Shown here piece by piece: positions 1 to 12,929 of a stretch of 64,000 nucleotides of DNA. This stretch comes from Straminergon stramineum (lineage: Eukaryota; Streptophyta; Bryopsida; Hypnales; Calliergonaceae): the NCBI GenBank assembly GCA_963920665.1, contig OY987268.1, positions 23,252,501 to 23,316,500 on the forward strand. The letters run 5' to 3'. Numbering within the stretch: the stretch's first letter is position 1; every line of letters starts with the position of its first letter. The notes under the pieces were generated by a model. The model was not told the origin of the DNA. It ran no database searches and saw nothing but the letters and a program-made list of their open reading frames with translations. The translations under genes were made by a program, and so were the position numbers.

Positions 1-374
1 GTGGATTGAGAGACATTTTGCACACATTGGACATGATTGAAGTTGCACTAGAAAAAATGAAGACTACAAAGTATTATGTGGTATTGAATCAACGGTGAAG
101 ATTTGCAGGCGCCCAAAATTGATAGTTGAGATTCATAGGTGTAGACTAACGTGTAAAATTGATAGTAGTCCATAGTCCTACTAGTCCTGCGGCCATAAAT
201 CAGGTTTTTTAGCCAGAAACGTGAAGTGTTTCTTGGAATGACCCACCACTTCTTCTTGAAGTAGGTGTGTGCTCTTGAATAGTTGACAAAGGAAGATTAC
301 TGAATCTTCAGCGAACTCTGCTATCTCGAAATGTGTATCTCGATAGCTAGGGACTTGACAGGTTCCCCAATAAG

Positions 375-490
375 ACACTGAGCATCGGATTTAGTTGAGA
401 AGGTGACAATAAACATCGATTGGGCTCCGAAGGAAGACATTGAGAATTGGATTTAGCCTTGAAGGTGATAGTAAACATCGATTGGCTCCA
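375..490. repeat. Tandem duplication, ~62-bp unit, two copies
   Basis: The segment beginning GACACTGAGCATCGGATTTA is followed about 62 bases later by a diverged copy beginning GACATTGAGAATTGGATTTA. Both contain AGGTGA-A-TAAACATCGATTGG followed by CTCC. A weaker third piece (TAAGCACCAACTAGGGCTCC) follows at about 500. It is non-coding as far as I can see. Confidence 0.75.
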
Positions 491-1902
491 CAGCTAACAA
501 TAAGCACCAACTAGGGCTCCGAAGTTGGGAGTAAGCGACAACAACAACTCCATGCAACATCACATTTTGAGGATTCACAACCTTCCTGTATATGCCATTG
601 ATGCTCGCCAAGGTACAAGGTTTCTAAATCTCAACCCCTTCCGCGGTTGGTGCTTAAATGTTTCAATCAAGGTGCATTTGGTGGACCAATTTCTGGAGTA
701 GCTCACGCTACCTTAGAAATTGGTCATTTTCAAAGAACAATCACAAATTCTTTTTTTTTTCCAATTCTAACCACGTATAGAGGCAAGAACATGGCCCTCG
801 CCTAAGGCACCTTCAACCAAAGGATTCAAAGCCTCAAAAATTCCTTTGCAACGTTTGCAGGAGTGCTTCATGACGCATTTCCCAAACTACAATGATGGAA
901 GATGTAGGGTTTTAGGTCTCAAAGCAAGAGGAGTCTGATCGTTCAATGCAGTTTAGGAATCGTTGGCTGAGCCTTATTGGATGCAAGGTGTGAATCTCAG
1001 CACCCTCATCTGTTGACTTTGTATTCGGGTTTTGTGAAGGTGACCAATTGTGTAAGTACCAAAGGGTACCCTCTAGACTACCGTCGGATTTGACGGTGGT
1101 TAGGTGGCTACCTCACAATACTCAAATAATCAGTCTCGCGAGAGGTCTAAATCTGATGAATTATCTATGATTTCAAAATTGTCGCAATTGCACAGGAGCC
1201 AGGGCCGCAGCTGCCATGGAGCCGAGCTCCGCAATGGAACCAATATTAGTGATCTTGCAATAGTGATCGGCTGAAACAAAATCTTACAATCAACTGAAAC
1301 GAAATCTCGCCCCACCCTAAACTCCTGCTCAGGTAACATGGCTCTCATCTTTGAAATAGAATAATTTGAAGATTGTGTGCAACCCTCCCTACTAATTTTT
1401 TGGATTCGAATTTCAGACAATACGTATTGTTGGCCGGAGCTGAAGGCGTTGTAAAAGTAGAATTTATCGTAATTTGCTACTTCGAGGAGTACAAAAGATA
1501 TAAGTCTTGATGATCTATACCTAGGAGAAATCTTGTGTTCATAGAGAAAAGAGAAAGAGACATTAATTTTACTCAGGCAGAAGGGTGAGGGGAGGAATAC
1601 AACACTGTGGGAACTTCTAATGGTGAATTTTTCACATTGTCCTACATGTCTATCGATTTTGCAACGCTCTCATATTGAGGGACTACACAATGGCTTGAAA
1701 CTAGTAAGGCAAAAACATTTGTTGCACAGACAAAGATGACAGGGGAGATGATGAAAGTGTACCTCTTCTTGTTGTTCACAAACAAGTTGCACTTCCTTGA
1801 CTTGTGCAAGGTGCGGCACTATCTCGTCCACCTAAGCTTTGCTTCTTGTGGTCCTCTTCATGGTGCCTCGATCTTCTTCCTGCAAGCAAGTGAGCTACCA
1901 GT

Positions 1903-2135
1903 TGGTGAGATCCAGAGAACCTCATAGAGAGATACACTTCTATTTGGGATTTGCAACTACATTTGCGAGAGGACAAGAAAAGAGAAATTCAAGGTGAGAT
2001 CTAGAAAACCTTGCAAAGAGATTTAGCTTTGGTGAAAGGACGAGAAAAGAGAAAGTCAAGATGAGATCTAGAGAACCTCGCAGAGAAATACAATTTTGGT
2101 GGGGCTTTGAAACTACATCTACGAGAGCACGATAC
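1903..2135. repeat. Tandem repeat, ~67-90-bp unit, three copies
   Basis: Three copies start near 1903, 1993 and 2061 with GTGAGATC(C/T)AGAGAACCT or a close variant. They carry AGAGAGATA and, in the first two, GACAAGAAAAGAGAAA-TCAA. The copies make short open frames on the minus strand with a recurring RFSRSHL-FLFS peptide. I take that as a by-product of the repeat, not evidence of a protein. Confidence 0.75.
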
Positions 2136-4135
2136 AAGTGTAGGTGAATATGTTAGCAATTTTAGGACTTGTTGACGTTGTACCAGGGAAGTTTTGAAAT
2201 GGTTCATTGGCGGTTTCAGGCTGGTGCAAGAAAAATGGTGGTGGTAGACCTCAGGTTCATGCTCTTGAATTTGTTGCCCTCGCAAGTGGCACATTCTTTT
2301 CTCAATCCAACTAAATTCATCAGTTACACTTGCTGTGACTTTAAAGGTGCATTTCAGGCTCACTATTGCATGGAATTGAATGCATTAGCTATTGTTGAGA
2401 GGCAAATATCTAATGTTGGAACGTTGGATTTCCAAATTCCATTGAATACTGTAAAGCTATTTTGCACTTGCTGCTAGTGGCATGAGGATCTATTGTAGGA
2501 ACTGATCACTTGTTCACATTTTGTTGGACTAAAAATATTTACAAATGCGCAATTGTAATATGATTTTGTAAGCTTCTTAGACTTAGTCTTTGACTTCCAG
2601 AGCCTCCTCCATCATAGTAGTTTATCCTTTGAATGAGCTATGTTGGTTTAATTTACATATCCTTCCCCATTTTAGAATGAAACGGATGTCAATTTAAACT
2701 TGGATATGTTACCTATTGTTTTTAAGAACTTTATTGAGAGAATAATATTGAAGTTCCAATTTTATTTTAGGGTTTGCTTATTGCTTGGGTATAGAATTCT
2801 ACAGTACTATTATGTCACTAAATTAAGTGTGGACTTGTCTCGTGAAATGGAATATGTCTAAGAATATGAATGTTCAATCCATTTCTTCTAGCAACAAAAA
2901 TGATGATTTTCTGATGCCTGCAAAATTCAAAATTCCCCGAAATAGAACTAGATTGGCTGCAATAAATCATTCATTAAGTTACTTGTAAACCCTCAAATTA
3001 GTTAGAAGAAGTATTCATTCAATTCACCTTGTTTTACACTATTGAGTAGTCATAGAATCGTTTGTTACACGGATACCTTTTTTTATTAAATAACTTTGTC
3101 AAAACCTTTATCCTTTGGTACTTTTGCCTAACAAATACTTTAAACCCTAGCCCAAAACATACCTTCATTTCACTAAGATATTTAATGAATTCATGTAATT
3201 GTTTTTAGAAGGAAACATATAATTTCAAGCACTTCAAGAGTTCATGTGGTTTTAGCAAAGAAGGTTTTCTTAAATAACGTATAAAGTAGAGTTAGATTAC
3301 TTTCCATTAGGATGAAATGGGATTAGTCTATTGAATATTACTGCTTGATTAATTTATCTAACGAGTGAATTGAGTGTCTGGATAACTAGAAAAAAAGTTG
3401 ACCCTAGAATTGAGTTCTCATTTTTAAATATAACATATTTGAAATGTAGAAGTCACCAATCAAAGTGCCTAAAGTATTTTGTATTTTTGTCTAGTGTACA
3501 CTATGACCTTGATAGCAAGTTGTGGACAAACAATTTTTTAATGTCTGAAAATGCCATTTTTGCATGAGCTTCACTCTAAACTTCCTAGCCTATTGTTTAT
3601 ATGTTGTTCATGGCACTCTCAGGTCTGTGTACATGTCCCTAAAATAGAAATGGAGTACACGCCTAAAAGTGAAAAATGAAAACAAAATCTCATATTGGAC
3701 ATTGCATTCTCAAAAATAAAGCTCCATCGATTGCCAATTCAAAGTAGACATAAGGAATCAAAAGATGCTTACGTATGGGACTCCATCTCCTTGTTGATCA
3801 TTTGGTGAAGTAGTTGTATCTTGTGTCATCACATTTGCTAGATCATAGTTTTCCAGTCTTGCAGCCTCTTCTTTGTCCAAACCTCTTACAAAAGAAAGGA
3901 CCTTCCAAAGGTTTCCTGGTGTCACTTGACTAGTCTTTGATACAACTCTCTTTTCACGAGTCATTCTAGATCTTCTAAGCACCTTACTAGATGAGAAATA
4001 TAGAGAGATTTGCCTCTTAAGCTTCTTTGTCTGCCCTAGAACAACTGAAAAGCTATAACTGCCTAAGAGCATGAAGTGAGAGCAAAGCACATAAAACTAT
4101 CATTGCAGAGCGCAACTACTATCTATCTTGCAGAA

Positions 4136-4390
4136 AAGGCCATATTTGTTATATTGAGACTTTTTGCAGATTTTGAGACAAAATACTAGTTATTGGAAAA
4201 TTCATTTAAAAAATTAGGAATTGAAACCAAAAATAAATAATGCTCAAATAGTGATCCTATAATAAAATTCTAAAAGTTGGTGTTGTTACCTATTTATAAA
4301 AAAATACCAGTAAAGAGATGAAATAGTTTATCCTCGAGTCAACGATAAAATTGAGACTGCGAAAGGTCTCAATATAACAAATATGGCCTT
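4136..4390. mobile_element. Miniature inverted-repeat element, Mutator-type family, copy 1
   Basis: A 255-bp non-coding element with ~25-bp terminal inverted repeats: AAGGCCATATTTGTTATATT then GAGAC at the left, and its reverse complement ending GGCCTT at 4390. Its reverse complement matches the element at 8324-8577 along its whole length with only scattered differences. Flanking 9-mers (CTTGCAGAA and AGAACATGA) do not match, so the target duplication is lost or the ends are slightly off. Assignment to a Mutator-type family rests on the 9-bp duplication flanking its sister copy. Confidence 0.8.
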
Positions 4391-5147
4391 AGAACATGAA
4401 ATACAGAGCGGTCTAGAGAAGTTGGGAGTACTTATATGCACTAAAGAAGCCATCACCAAGTAGCTTGGACGTACACATCCTAGAATGCATTGATGACTTT
4501 CACCTCCATTTTCAAATTGTTTGCCCTAACAACTGACAAGTTGTTCAATGCGTCGCCAATTATAAAGATGCTACACCATCAAACTGAATGGTTTTGTGAC
4601 AATGATGGCTCTGTCACTTCTGTTATCGAATTATGGAATACGTGATAACTTCTATGACATAGTAAATACATAAGTCATGCGCATGTACTTGGAATTTTCT
4701 TAACACAGTCGCCTCCACACACTTAATGTTTTCCTAAATAGTAGTGATAAAAGTTTTTGTCATTGGCAGCTTAGCAACTATTACCTTAATGGAGAGTAAT
4801 TATGGAACTACATACTCTTTTATTGCTAATTGCTTCCTAAATAAATGGTAGAACAACCATGGAGCGTGAAGTACTTAATGAAGATGCATTGGTATGCAAC
4901 CTCACCCAAGAACGAACTTCTTTTGTTTTCATCATTTTGTGTTTTTTTCCTTCTTGCCATGGCTTGTATTTGAGTAGATGGTCATGATGTTCCACTTGTG
5001 TTTCCTACAGATGAAGGAGGATGTGCAAGAGTACTAAGACATCTACTTCATGTCCACTTTGGATTTGTGGAATCCTCTATCTATGTCGAAGAAGAGAGGA
5101 AGTCGGAATTGGGAGGAGTGCACTAGTTTGTCCCTGTCGTCATATCT
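4391..5147. other. Intergenic, no gene recognised
   Basis: AT-rich DNA between the miniature element and the first recognisable part of the Mutator-like pseudogene. Its last 150 bases may hold decayed coding sequence of the pseudogene, but I could not follow a frame. Confidence 0.5.
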
Positions 5148-7127
5148 ATGGAAGAAGATGAACAATGTTGGTACCTTGCATGTGGAAATTATAGAGCTTT
5201 TGGACTTCCTCTATTTATGCTAACCGCATCAACTGAGATCTTAAGTCGTCATTCAGATACATCCACTATGGATATGCCATATATCACTCATATGATATCA
5301 TGTGCTCCATCTTGTGAAATGTTTCCTCACTTTCCTGTCCTTCCTAATACTGCAATTCTCCAAGCAGTGAAAGTTGAGACCCTAGATCCTATCATAGAGT
5401 TGTCTAGCAAATCGGAAGGAGAATTGTCCAACTCAATGCTTCCAAAGCAATCATGTTGTATGCAGTCTGCATTGGAAGAGAAGGGGTCATTGAACTCACT
5501 GCTAAATACCCCGTTGAGTAGTCCAACACAGCCTATATTGTCTCGTCCTTCGTTGCATCCCAATACAATTGACCTAGTGAGTATAATGGATTATTTGAGG
5601 AGACTAGCCACTATGCACCACTCTAGGAACGAATTGTTGACAATGGATTTGAACAACATGAAGCACCATCGTGTCAACTTTCTTCCACCTATCTTAAATG
5701 GAGATGTCATCTTTGAATTGCCTCCATGTCGCTCATCTTTGTCTTCGTCATCAGCAAGGAACTTAGATAGAATAGACAAGTGATATGATGGACACCCCTA
5801 GTGCAAGTTAATGACAACAAATATTCACAACTCCAATAGTCTCAAGTTTTGTAAGTCATACTGTGTTGGTCACCTTGTTTGTGAAAATTTAGACTGTGAT
5901 TATCTGAAGAGGGCTTCCAAACATATTGAAACTGAATGGACTGGGTACACAACATTACCTTTTGCAGTAGGGGCTAGTCCTCCTAAAGATTGTACTCTAG
6001 TTTGCAAAGTTTGCAAGATATTACCTATATGTCTAGACACTTGCAATGCTAGAATGTACTATTCCTATAGTGAGAATCCTAAATTGACAAGGGCTGCAAT
6101 TCACTTAGGAAATCATGCTCATCTTGTCGTGATGGGCGTGTATAGAGATTCTACAGAAAAGATTTGTGGGCTCATTGCAGAGCAAGTGGCCAAGACACCA
6201 ACAACCACCAACTCTGCAATTGCTCTTTCTGCTAGCAAGGACTTTCTTACACGCTATCTATTTCATAACGGAGAGGGAGAGAAAGAGATGTCAAAGGGGG
6301 AGGAAATGGAGGAGGTCATGGATTGCTTCCAATATTTGAGCAGTCCAAACATACGAAATGTGATTTCTTCATTTCGTTCGAACAACCAAGGAGGTGTAAT
6401 TGACAACATTATGACTATGAAGAAAGAGTTGAAGTTCGAATTCATACACGATAGTGTCTTCCGTGGCCAAGGCAAAGAGAAGGTGTACATTTTCAAGATA
6501 CTCACCAAGGGACCGGGAAGTGGAGTAGACTTGGTGAGGCGCATGCAACCTAGAGGTGATCTTCAAAATGCATGGATGATGTTTGACCACGTTACACGCA
6601 TAAAGGAGTGGACCACAATGGCTTGCCACGTGTATGATTCTGGATACAAGAAGGTCATGACCATTTCAACATGTGACATGCAATTTGAAGATATTGAGGT
6701 CTAAGTGCAATTTTGGAGGTCGTTGAACGCAGTCATGGTAAGACATGGAGTTGAACATCCAAACTTCAAGGGGTTCATGGCAGATAGCGCTATGGACAAT
6801 TAGAATGTAGTTCGTATTGTGTACGGTAGTGGTTCTTTTGATGACAAAATGGAGAATTGTGAGAGGACATGCTTATTGCACTAGAGTACCTCTCTTTATA
6901 AACACACATAGAAGCACATCAAGGAAGCATTTCAACAACAACACATACAGCTATACAAACAGTACAAAGAATCAAAGAATATGGATGAGGCAGAGACACG
7001 TTACCTTGTGATTCGTTCATGGTGGTTATCATTTGGAGCTACTACTGAGGATGCTCTTCATCACTTGGACCATTGGCTTGCATTTTGGCATTTTAGGTAC
7101 CATTAATGGAGAGCCTACATGGACATG

Positions 7128-7651
7128 GTAAGTGCATTGTGTTTTTTAATCTATTATTTTATATTTTTATGTCAATATTGTTATATGTGAAAGATATTTG
7201 ATAATATTTGGTTTCAAATATGCATGTGTAAGTTAAATATAGATTTGAAAATACCCCTTACTTCTAATTTTGTTTTATGATTTTACAATTTAATCCAAAA
7301 TGTGGGTACTAGAAGGTAGCATGGAATCATTTGTTGGATCCGACGGTTGTTTTTGTACTACCTTCCTATACCCAGGTTTTGGGTATTAGGAAGGAAAATT
7401 TTAAGCTAAATTTTTTTTTTAAATGTAAGGATGCAAATGGGATATATGTTCTTGTCACCATGAAAGTAAACTTGCCTAGTTATTGCAATACTTGTTTGAG
7501 TAGGCCAAGAGAGAATGTGTATTTTATTGTATTGGAATATCCCTTATTTCATTTGAAATGCATATGGACAAAGTTTCATTTCATAAATGTTGATGGTTCT
7601 AATGTATGAAATTGAATTAATAAAGTCATTTTTGAATGGATAAATTTCTAG
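7128..7651 (+). other. Probable intron inside the MULE pseudogene
   Basis: The coding sense stops at ...TACATGGACATG followed by GTAAGT (7128). It resumes after TTTCTAG at 7652 with GGTTTGACTTTGGAGGAG, giving Met-Gly-Leu-Thr-Leu-Glu-Glu. The 524-bp gap is AT-rich, with open frames of no recognised sense. Canonical borders and a frame-compatible join support an intron that survived in the dead element. Confidence 0.6.
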
Positions 7652-8323
7652 GGTTTGACTTTGGAGGAGATGATGGACTTGCCTTCGTGCAACCTATTAG
7701 AAATAGTTCATAACAAGTGGCTTCAAATGTCCGGAAACCGAGGAAACAACTTGTTTGACACCACTTGCGATGACAGTATTCATGCATGGATGCAAATGAC
7801 AAACTATCATGCTTACTTGAGAGAACATGCCTTGGGATGTGGTCCATCGAGGGGGGAGTTGAAATTGAGAGTTGTGAGACGAAGTGGAGATCTTATAAAG
7901 ATAGTAGAGGCAATGAATACATTACTTGGAGCGGAAGGTGTTGGAACTTGAGTACCACATTTGGAAGGAGAAGAAATCTTTGGAAGCACTAAGAGGAAGT
8001 TGGATGTTCCCATTGGCGATGCTGGGGTCTCACATAGACCGGACAAAGTAAATTTCTCTCAACCACGTGTTCAAACAAGGTCCATAGTGATTTCTATTGA
8101 GTCGTCCGAAGGTTAAGGAAAGCAACCCGAGGTGGACCCTTCTTGACATGTTACAATTGCATTTGAAAGTGATTGTGATACATCAAAGTGGCACATTGCG
8201 AGGATCAACTACAAATCAAATGCTAAGTGTTTTGCTCAGCAACAAGGATCAAATCTCAAGTGCACTCCTAAAATTACAAGGGGAAAAACGGAACCCCAGT
8301 TCCAACCTATCACGGAAGGAAGA

Positions 8324-8577
8324 AAGCCATATTCGTTATATTGAGACCTTTCATAGTCTCAATTTTATCCTCAAGTCGAGGATAAACCATTTTATCTCTT
8401 TATTGGTATTTTTTTATAAATAGGTAACAACACCAACTTTTAGAATTTCATTATAAGATCACTATTTAAGCATTATTTATTTTTGGTTTCAATTACTATT
8501 TTTTTAAATGAATTTTCCCATAACTAGCATTTTGTCTCAAAATCTGCGAAAAATCTTAATATAACCAATATAGCCTT
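8324..8577. mobile_element. Miniature inverted-repeat element, Mutator-type family, copy 2, nested in MULE pseudogene
   Basis: A 254-bp non-coding element flanked by a perfect 9-bp direct repeat GAAGGAAGA (8315-8323 and 8578-8586), the target-site size of Mutator transposons. Terminal repeats begin AAGCCATATTCGTTATATTG and end TATAGCCTT. It lies in the opposite orientation to the copy at 4136-4390. Transposase coding sense is found on both sides, so it inserted into the MULE relic. The surrounding frame shifts by one or two bases at the junction. Confidence 0.9.
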
Positions 8578-9300
8578 GAAGGAAGAGTACGGAAGTAAAC
8601 GAGAGGTTGTGGCAGACTTCTAGTTCTGTGGAGATGATATAGAACGATGTGTCAAAGGAACAAAGTGCAAGTAGGTAATAGATTGGCCCCAAGTACCAGA
8701 GGTATGACTTATTTTGATTGGAACCAACCTTAGTTGAGAAGAGACATTATTGTTGCAACATGCTAGCTTCCATCTCCAAGAGCAACCAACGTTGTCGCCA
8801 CGTCAACTCTTTAACATGTCTAATATATTCAAGAGTGTCTTCTATGATCAACCACCTCCAACAAATGCAAATGCATATCCAACAGTGAGAAACAACTAAA
8901 CCATACAGCGAATTGCATATGCACCATCAACGGAGCAACAAAATAAGTGGGAGAGTGCCGGTAAGATTAGACAACAAATTTTGGCAGTGACTTTGCTCCC
9001 CTTTCTAGGCCTAGGTGCAGTAGTTTCACTAGAAACTGGGACAGATCCTAATCAAAATGTCTGTCGAATTACATTGGGAATGTTTCCCACATGCACATGC
9101 CTAGACTTCGTGAATAGGTCTATTTCTACTATTGGAGGTAGACAACAATACGTGAATTGAAAACACCTATACTACTTGTATAGGTATTTTTGGAAGATGG
9201 TTATCCATGAAGACAAATTCATTCATGCACCCAGTTACAGCTTCAACAAACTGAAGGTACTTCTAGTTCAAGGAGGAATCATTACAGTTCCAAAATAGCC

Positions 9301-10339
9301 ATGGCTACATTTATCCATGTATTTCAATCATATAATATTTATTTACCTATATTGTGATTGAAATGATTTGTAGCTTATAGAGGAAAAATGTGAATGCATT
9401 CAAGAAATATAAAAGCATTTCTCATAAGTCAATTGTTTTATTGTCAATTCATATAAATGACTATAATGTACAAAATGTACACGCTATTTCAGTAAGGCAT
9501 CTTTGAATATTAAATTGGATTTTCTTGCTACATTTTCAAGTATTCTTTCCATTTCCTTTTCTATTTAGTTTTCCTATTCCTAGTTTTTCCTTTCCCCATT
9601 CTTTTTTCCCCATTTTTGGTTTTTTCCCCATTTTCTTGGTTTCCCCAATTTTTGAGTTTTCCCATTCATTGTTTTGGCCATTTCTTTTTCTTTCTCCATT
9701 TTCTACAAAATTTGGCAATACTAACAATTATGAAAAAAAATGAATTTTATAATTCAAAATTATATGAAGGGCCTAAACCTTAAGATTAGGGTGAAATGTG
9801 TACCATAAATCCACCATGGCTTGTTGTCGTTGTCTCACCCAAACCTTTAGGTTGTTTACTCACCCTACACATGTACACTTATACAAACACACGTGCAAAA
9901 TCCCAATCATTACGGGATATTCAAAACCTTAAATCCTATGTATTCAAATTAGGTAGTCAAAACAATGCAACTGAGTTGTGCCCAAATGACATCTCTCTAT
10001 AATATCCGCAAAGTCTAGCACATTTCCCATTGTAATAATTGAACTAAGTGGTGAAACTTTTCAATAAAGTTTGATGGTCTTTTCCCATAGTAATAAGCAA
10101 TTTCAGAAGAATAAAAAATGTCTTATTCCACAATCCACGGTTTTAGGGGACACAGTCATAGGTCATAATACTTACTAAAAATAGGAAGTTTTCCTCTATT
10201 TTTAGAAAAAAATAAAGAAAAAAAATGAAGAAAAAAAATTGGGTGGCAAAAAATTTCACACAAAATGTTTTGTAGGCTTTAGGCTCACAGGCTCCATGCT
10301 CACAGCTCCAAGCTCGCATGCTAGTGTCGTTGAAAAGAC
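9301..10339. repeat. Low-complexity intergenic DNA with pyrimidine-rich tract
   Basis: No gene seen. From about 9530 to 9715 the plus strand is a degenerate repeat of short C runs in T-rich DNA (TTTTCCCCATTTT and variants). This produces open frames on both strands made almost only of Phe/Pro/Ser or Lys/Gly/Asn; I regard these as artefacts. From 10200 to 10260 there is an A-rich run. Confidence 0.6.
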
Positions 10340-10410
10340 TCCGTATAAGTCATTCTTTAATAGACTATACTACTAAGACTATACTTAAAACACCCCTTTC
10401 TCTTGTAGTG
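10340..10410. mobile_element. Broken end of the CACTA-type hairpin MITE
   Basis: The last ~70 bases match the right terminus of the complete elements at 23761, 24749 and 36739, ending ACACCCCTTTCTCTTGTAGTG at 10410. No left CACTACAAG end was found upstream, so this is a truncated copy. Confidence 0.7.
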
Positions 10411-10857
10411 TAGATTTGGAATGTGGACAAATATAGAGCACAAGTAAGAAAAAATGGAGGAGGGACTCTAGTTTTTGCAAGATGTAGAAGAAGATTTATT
10501 CATTCAACAATACCGAACAATAGAGAGCATTTGATAATCCTCTCATATGTGAATGCAATAGGTTAGTATATCCCAAATTTTTATATTTTCAAAGGTAAAC
10601 ATGTAGTTCCAATAGTTTTCTTTTCTTTTGTCTATTTGGTCTTGCAGGTGTAGATAGAGTAAACAAATAGCCTATTTTCTTTTATAGTATGTGAAGTGGC
10701 CAGATATTTTGTAGATAAATCCAAAAGACATATGAATAGATTTGAATAGGTCTAATAGGCTAGGATTCGAAGTAGGTCAAATAGATGAAGGTACATTTCC
10801 AATGAACAGTCACACTCTTTGTCAATTTTTCTTTTGGGACTATAAGTCCAAATGTCT

Positions 10858-10864
<7 letters not shown>

Positions 10865-10920
<56 letters not shown>
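10865..10920. repeat. (TC)28 microsatellite
   Basis: Fifty-six bases of uninterrupted TC dinucleotide. The open frames across it on either strand (Ser-Leu or Arg-Glu repeats) are artefacts of the repeat. Confidence 0.98.
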
Positions 10921-10922
<2 letters not shown>

Positions 10923-10929
10923 GTGAAGA

Positions 10930-12850
10930 GCACTAGTACTTAGCATGTCGAATTATCGAGTGTTGTACTACTTAACGAAACTTATATGAATTAATATATA
11001 TTGAAAATTATTCTAATTGTCTTTGAGCAGTTAGCTCAATTGTGTGAGTGTATTCTGAAATTGTGTGGAGTTTCTAGTTGGTGAGTAATTATATTGTCAA
11101 GTTGTGAGAATAAGTGCTGGAGCCAAGTCAAATAGTAATCACAAACTAATTTCTAAGTGGTCAAATTGTGTGAATTGTGGATGTTGTATTTGAAGATCAA
11201 ATTGTAATAATTGAATTAATTTGTGATAATCAAAGGGATTAGTGAGCACTCACAGTTGGTGAGAATTATTGAGTCAATTTGTGCAAGAAGTTGTCATGAA
11301 CAGAAGGTTGTGTTATTCAGTCAAATTGGAATTATCGGAGTACTAACTGAGTGAGGTCAATTAAACAGTAGTGTATGTCAATTTGGCGGGTGATTATGTG
11401 TATTCTAATTGTCATGATTGTGTTTTCGGTTACTGGAGTAGTCAAATTGTGAATGTTAACTTAATTGTAATATTATGTGAAAAGTGCATGGCAAATGGTT
11501 AAGTGAAATGAATAATCAAATAGTCGAAAACTAAAGATCTAGTCACTGATTGCAATGTGCATTCGCTTATGTGAGCCCAGTTGGTAGTTCACAGATCAAT
11601 TACTCTGAGTTGGATATAATTTGACAGGAAAATTGTGAGATCAAATCGATAAGTTTAGGCATAGCGATGCCTAGAGATTAAATTTGCAACCAATACAATA
11701 TTGTGTATTTGTGTAGGTGTCAAGTTTTAATGAGTGCCATATTACTTGAGTAATTTATTTATGACTAATTGTTTTATGTATATATATTTGGCCGGTGTTT
11801 GACTGATTGCGAAGTCAGTTGCGTGATCAAATTCCTGGGATTCGATAAAATTGTGGAGTAGTCTATTAGTTGTTGGAATAAGTCGAATAGGTGGAAAGAT
11901 AAGTAGATGATAGCAAGTTATTTTGCAATAGTAGATTAATTTGACAAGAACTGGTGGCAATTGGTTACTCATATTGGACAAATTGAGAGAAGAGTTGGTC
12001 AATTTGGTTTGTATTTACAAAACAATTTAATGTGTCCAATTTTCATATCAAATATTTAGAAATCAGTTTTGGGCTATAATCTTGAGTTAGTGATAGTTGG
12101 ATAAGTTGTAAATCCATCACTATTAAATAGATAGTGTAGCTTGGGGTTGTGGGCTAATTGACTGAACAGTGGCCAATAGACACAGAAGCACGGTCTTTGG
12201 TACTAGAAGTACCAGTCCAATAGTTGTATGGTTAATGGTCTAAAGTCTTGACAAATTGATATAATTGGAGCTTGGATAAAGCTAAAGACAAATCGATTGG
12301 AAAAGCTAAAGCTATGGGGCTGACGTGAAGAATAAATTGACTAAATGAGGAATGAAATTCTAAACTTTTCATACTCTGCATACTGATCAAATGGATAGAA
12401 AACATGGATTTGATATTTGCATATTAAAATTAGCAATTAGGCTAATAATATAGTACGGATTAGAAGAGGGAAAATAAAGAGGAATTAAAGTAATTTCCCT
12501 AAAAGTTTATTGTATTTCAAATCTATACCTTGGTGCATTTGATTACGTTGATAGTACATGCATTGTCAAGACAAATTGATCAAACTTGAGGAATTGACCA
12601 GAGGATTTGCCACGAGCCAAAAATATACTAAATAGGACTGGGACCGCATACATGGAGTCTATTATAAATAGCATTTGGGATGAACTGAGACTATTTGACT
12701 ACGAGTGTGGGTTTCTTTGTTAAAATTCTAAAACAAAACGTAAAACAAAATAGATAAATATTCAAAATACAAAAATGAGTGACCTTAGTCATGCAAACGT
12801 TAGACTTATTGACCTTTCCTTAGGAATTACCCCCCCTATACTATATTTCC
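10930..12850. other. Intergenic, no gene; AATTG-rich DNA
   Basis: No open frame of interest. The stretch is unusually rich in TCAAATTGTG, CAATTGG and TAATTG-like words spread without fixed spacing, similar in texture to 20.8-21.6 kb. I cannot define a repeat unit by eye. Confidence 0.5.
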
Positions 12851-12929
12851 CTGGGTTTTGTCGAGTAGGCAAAATCTACATTACAAAACACAAACTCAAA
12901 AATCACATTGCTTTATGAGAGCCCCAATC

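Larger units (their letters stand above)
1..4135. other. Intergenic, no gene recognised
   Basis: Both strands were read. The longest open frames are about 100-120 codons (for example 2001-2363 minus, 2169-2477 plus and 3758-4090 minus). None resembles a family I know and none has convincing exon borders. The stretch holds the two small tandem duplications listed separately, and otherwise plain AT-rich DNA. Confidence 0.6.
5148..9300 (+). pseudogene. Mutator-like (MULE) transposase pseudogene with SWIM zinc finger
   Basis: The frame is open from 5148 to 5783 and from 5811 to 6704, broken only by stops at 5784-5810. It continues past stops through peptides such as FKGFMADSA (~6770) and RYLVIRSWW (~7000). 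A GT...AG gap (7128-7651) joins to a segment starting LTLEEMMDLPSCN, and coding sense can be followed to ~9290. At the C-terminus a SWIM-type finger is visible: Cys-x-Cys at 9092-9100 and Lys-His at 9161-9166, with the third Cys replaced by TGA at 9158. SWIM fingers near the end are typical of Mutator-like transposases. The middle region resembles a transposase family I recall from moss and liverwort genomes. At least five stops fall where I expect Trp or Cys, so no active protein is possible. A miniature element interrupts it at 8324-8577. Family assignment is from memory; pseudogene status is directly visible. Confidence 0.72.

Noticed and set aside
4136..8577. The inverted pair of ~255-bp elements as terminal repeats of one MULE
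   Set aside because: Transposase coding sense continues beyond the right-hand copy to ~9.3 kb, and that copy has its own perfect 9-bp target duplication, so it is a separate insertion.
9525..9743. Open frames on both strands across the pyrimidine-rich tract
   Set aside because: They are Phe/Pro/Ser or Lys/Gly/Asn only, generated by the low-complexity sequence.
10742..10946. Open frames across the (TC)28 tract
   Set aside because: Half of each frame is the dinucleotide repeat, and no start context or motif supports a gene.
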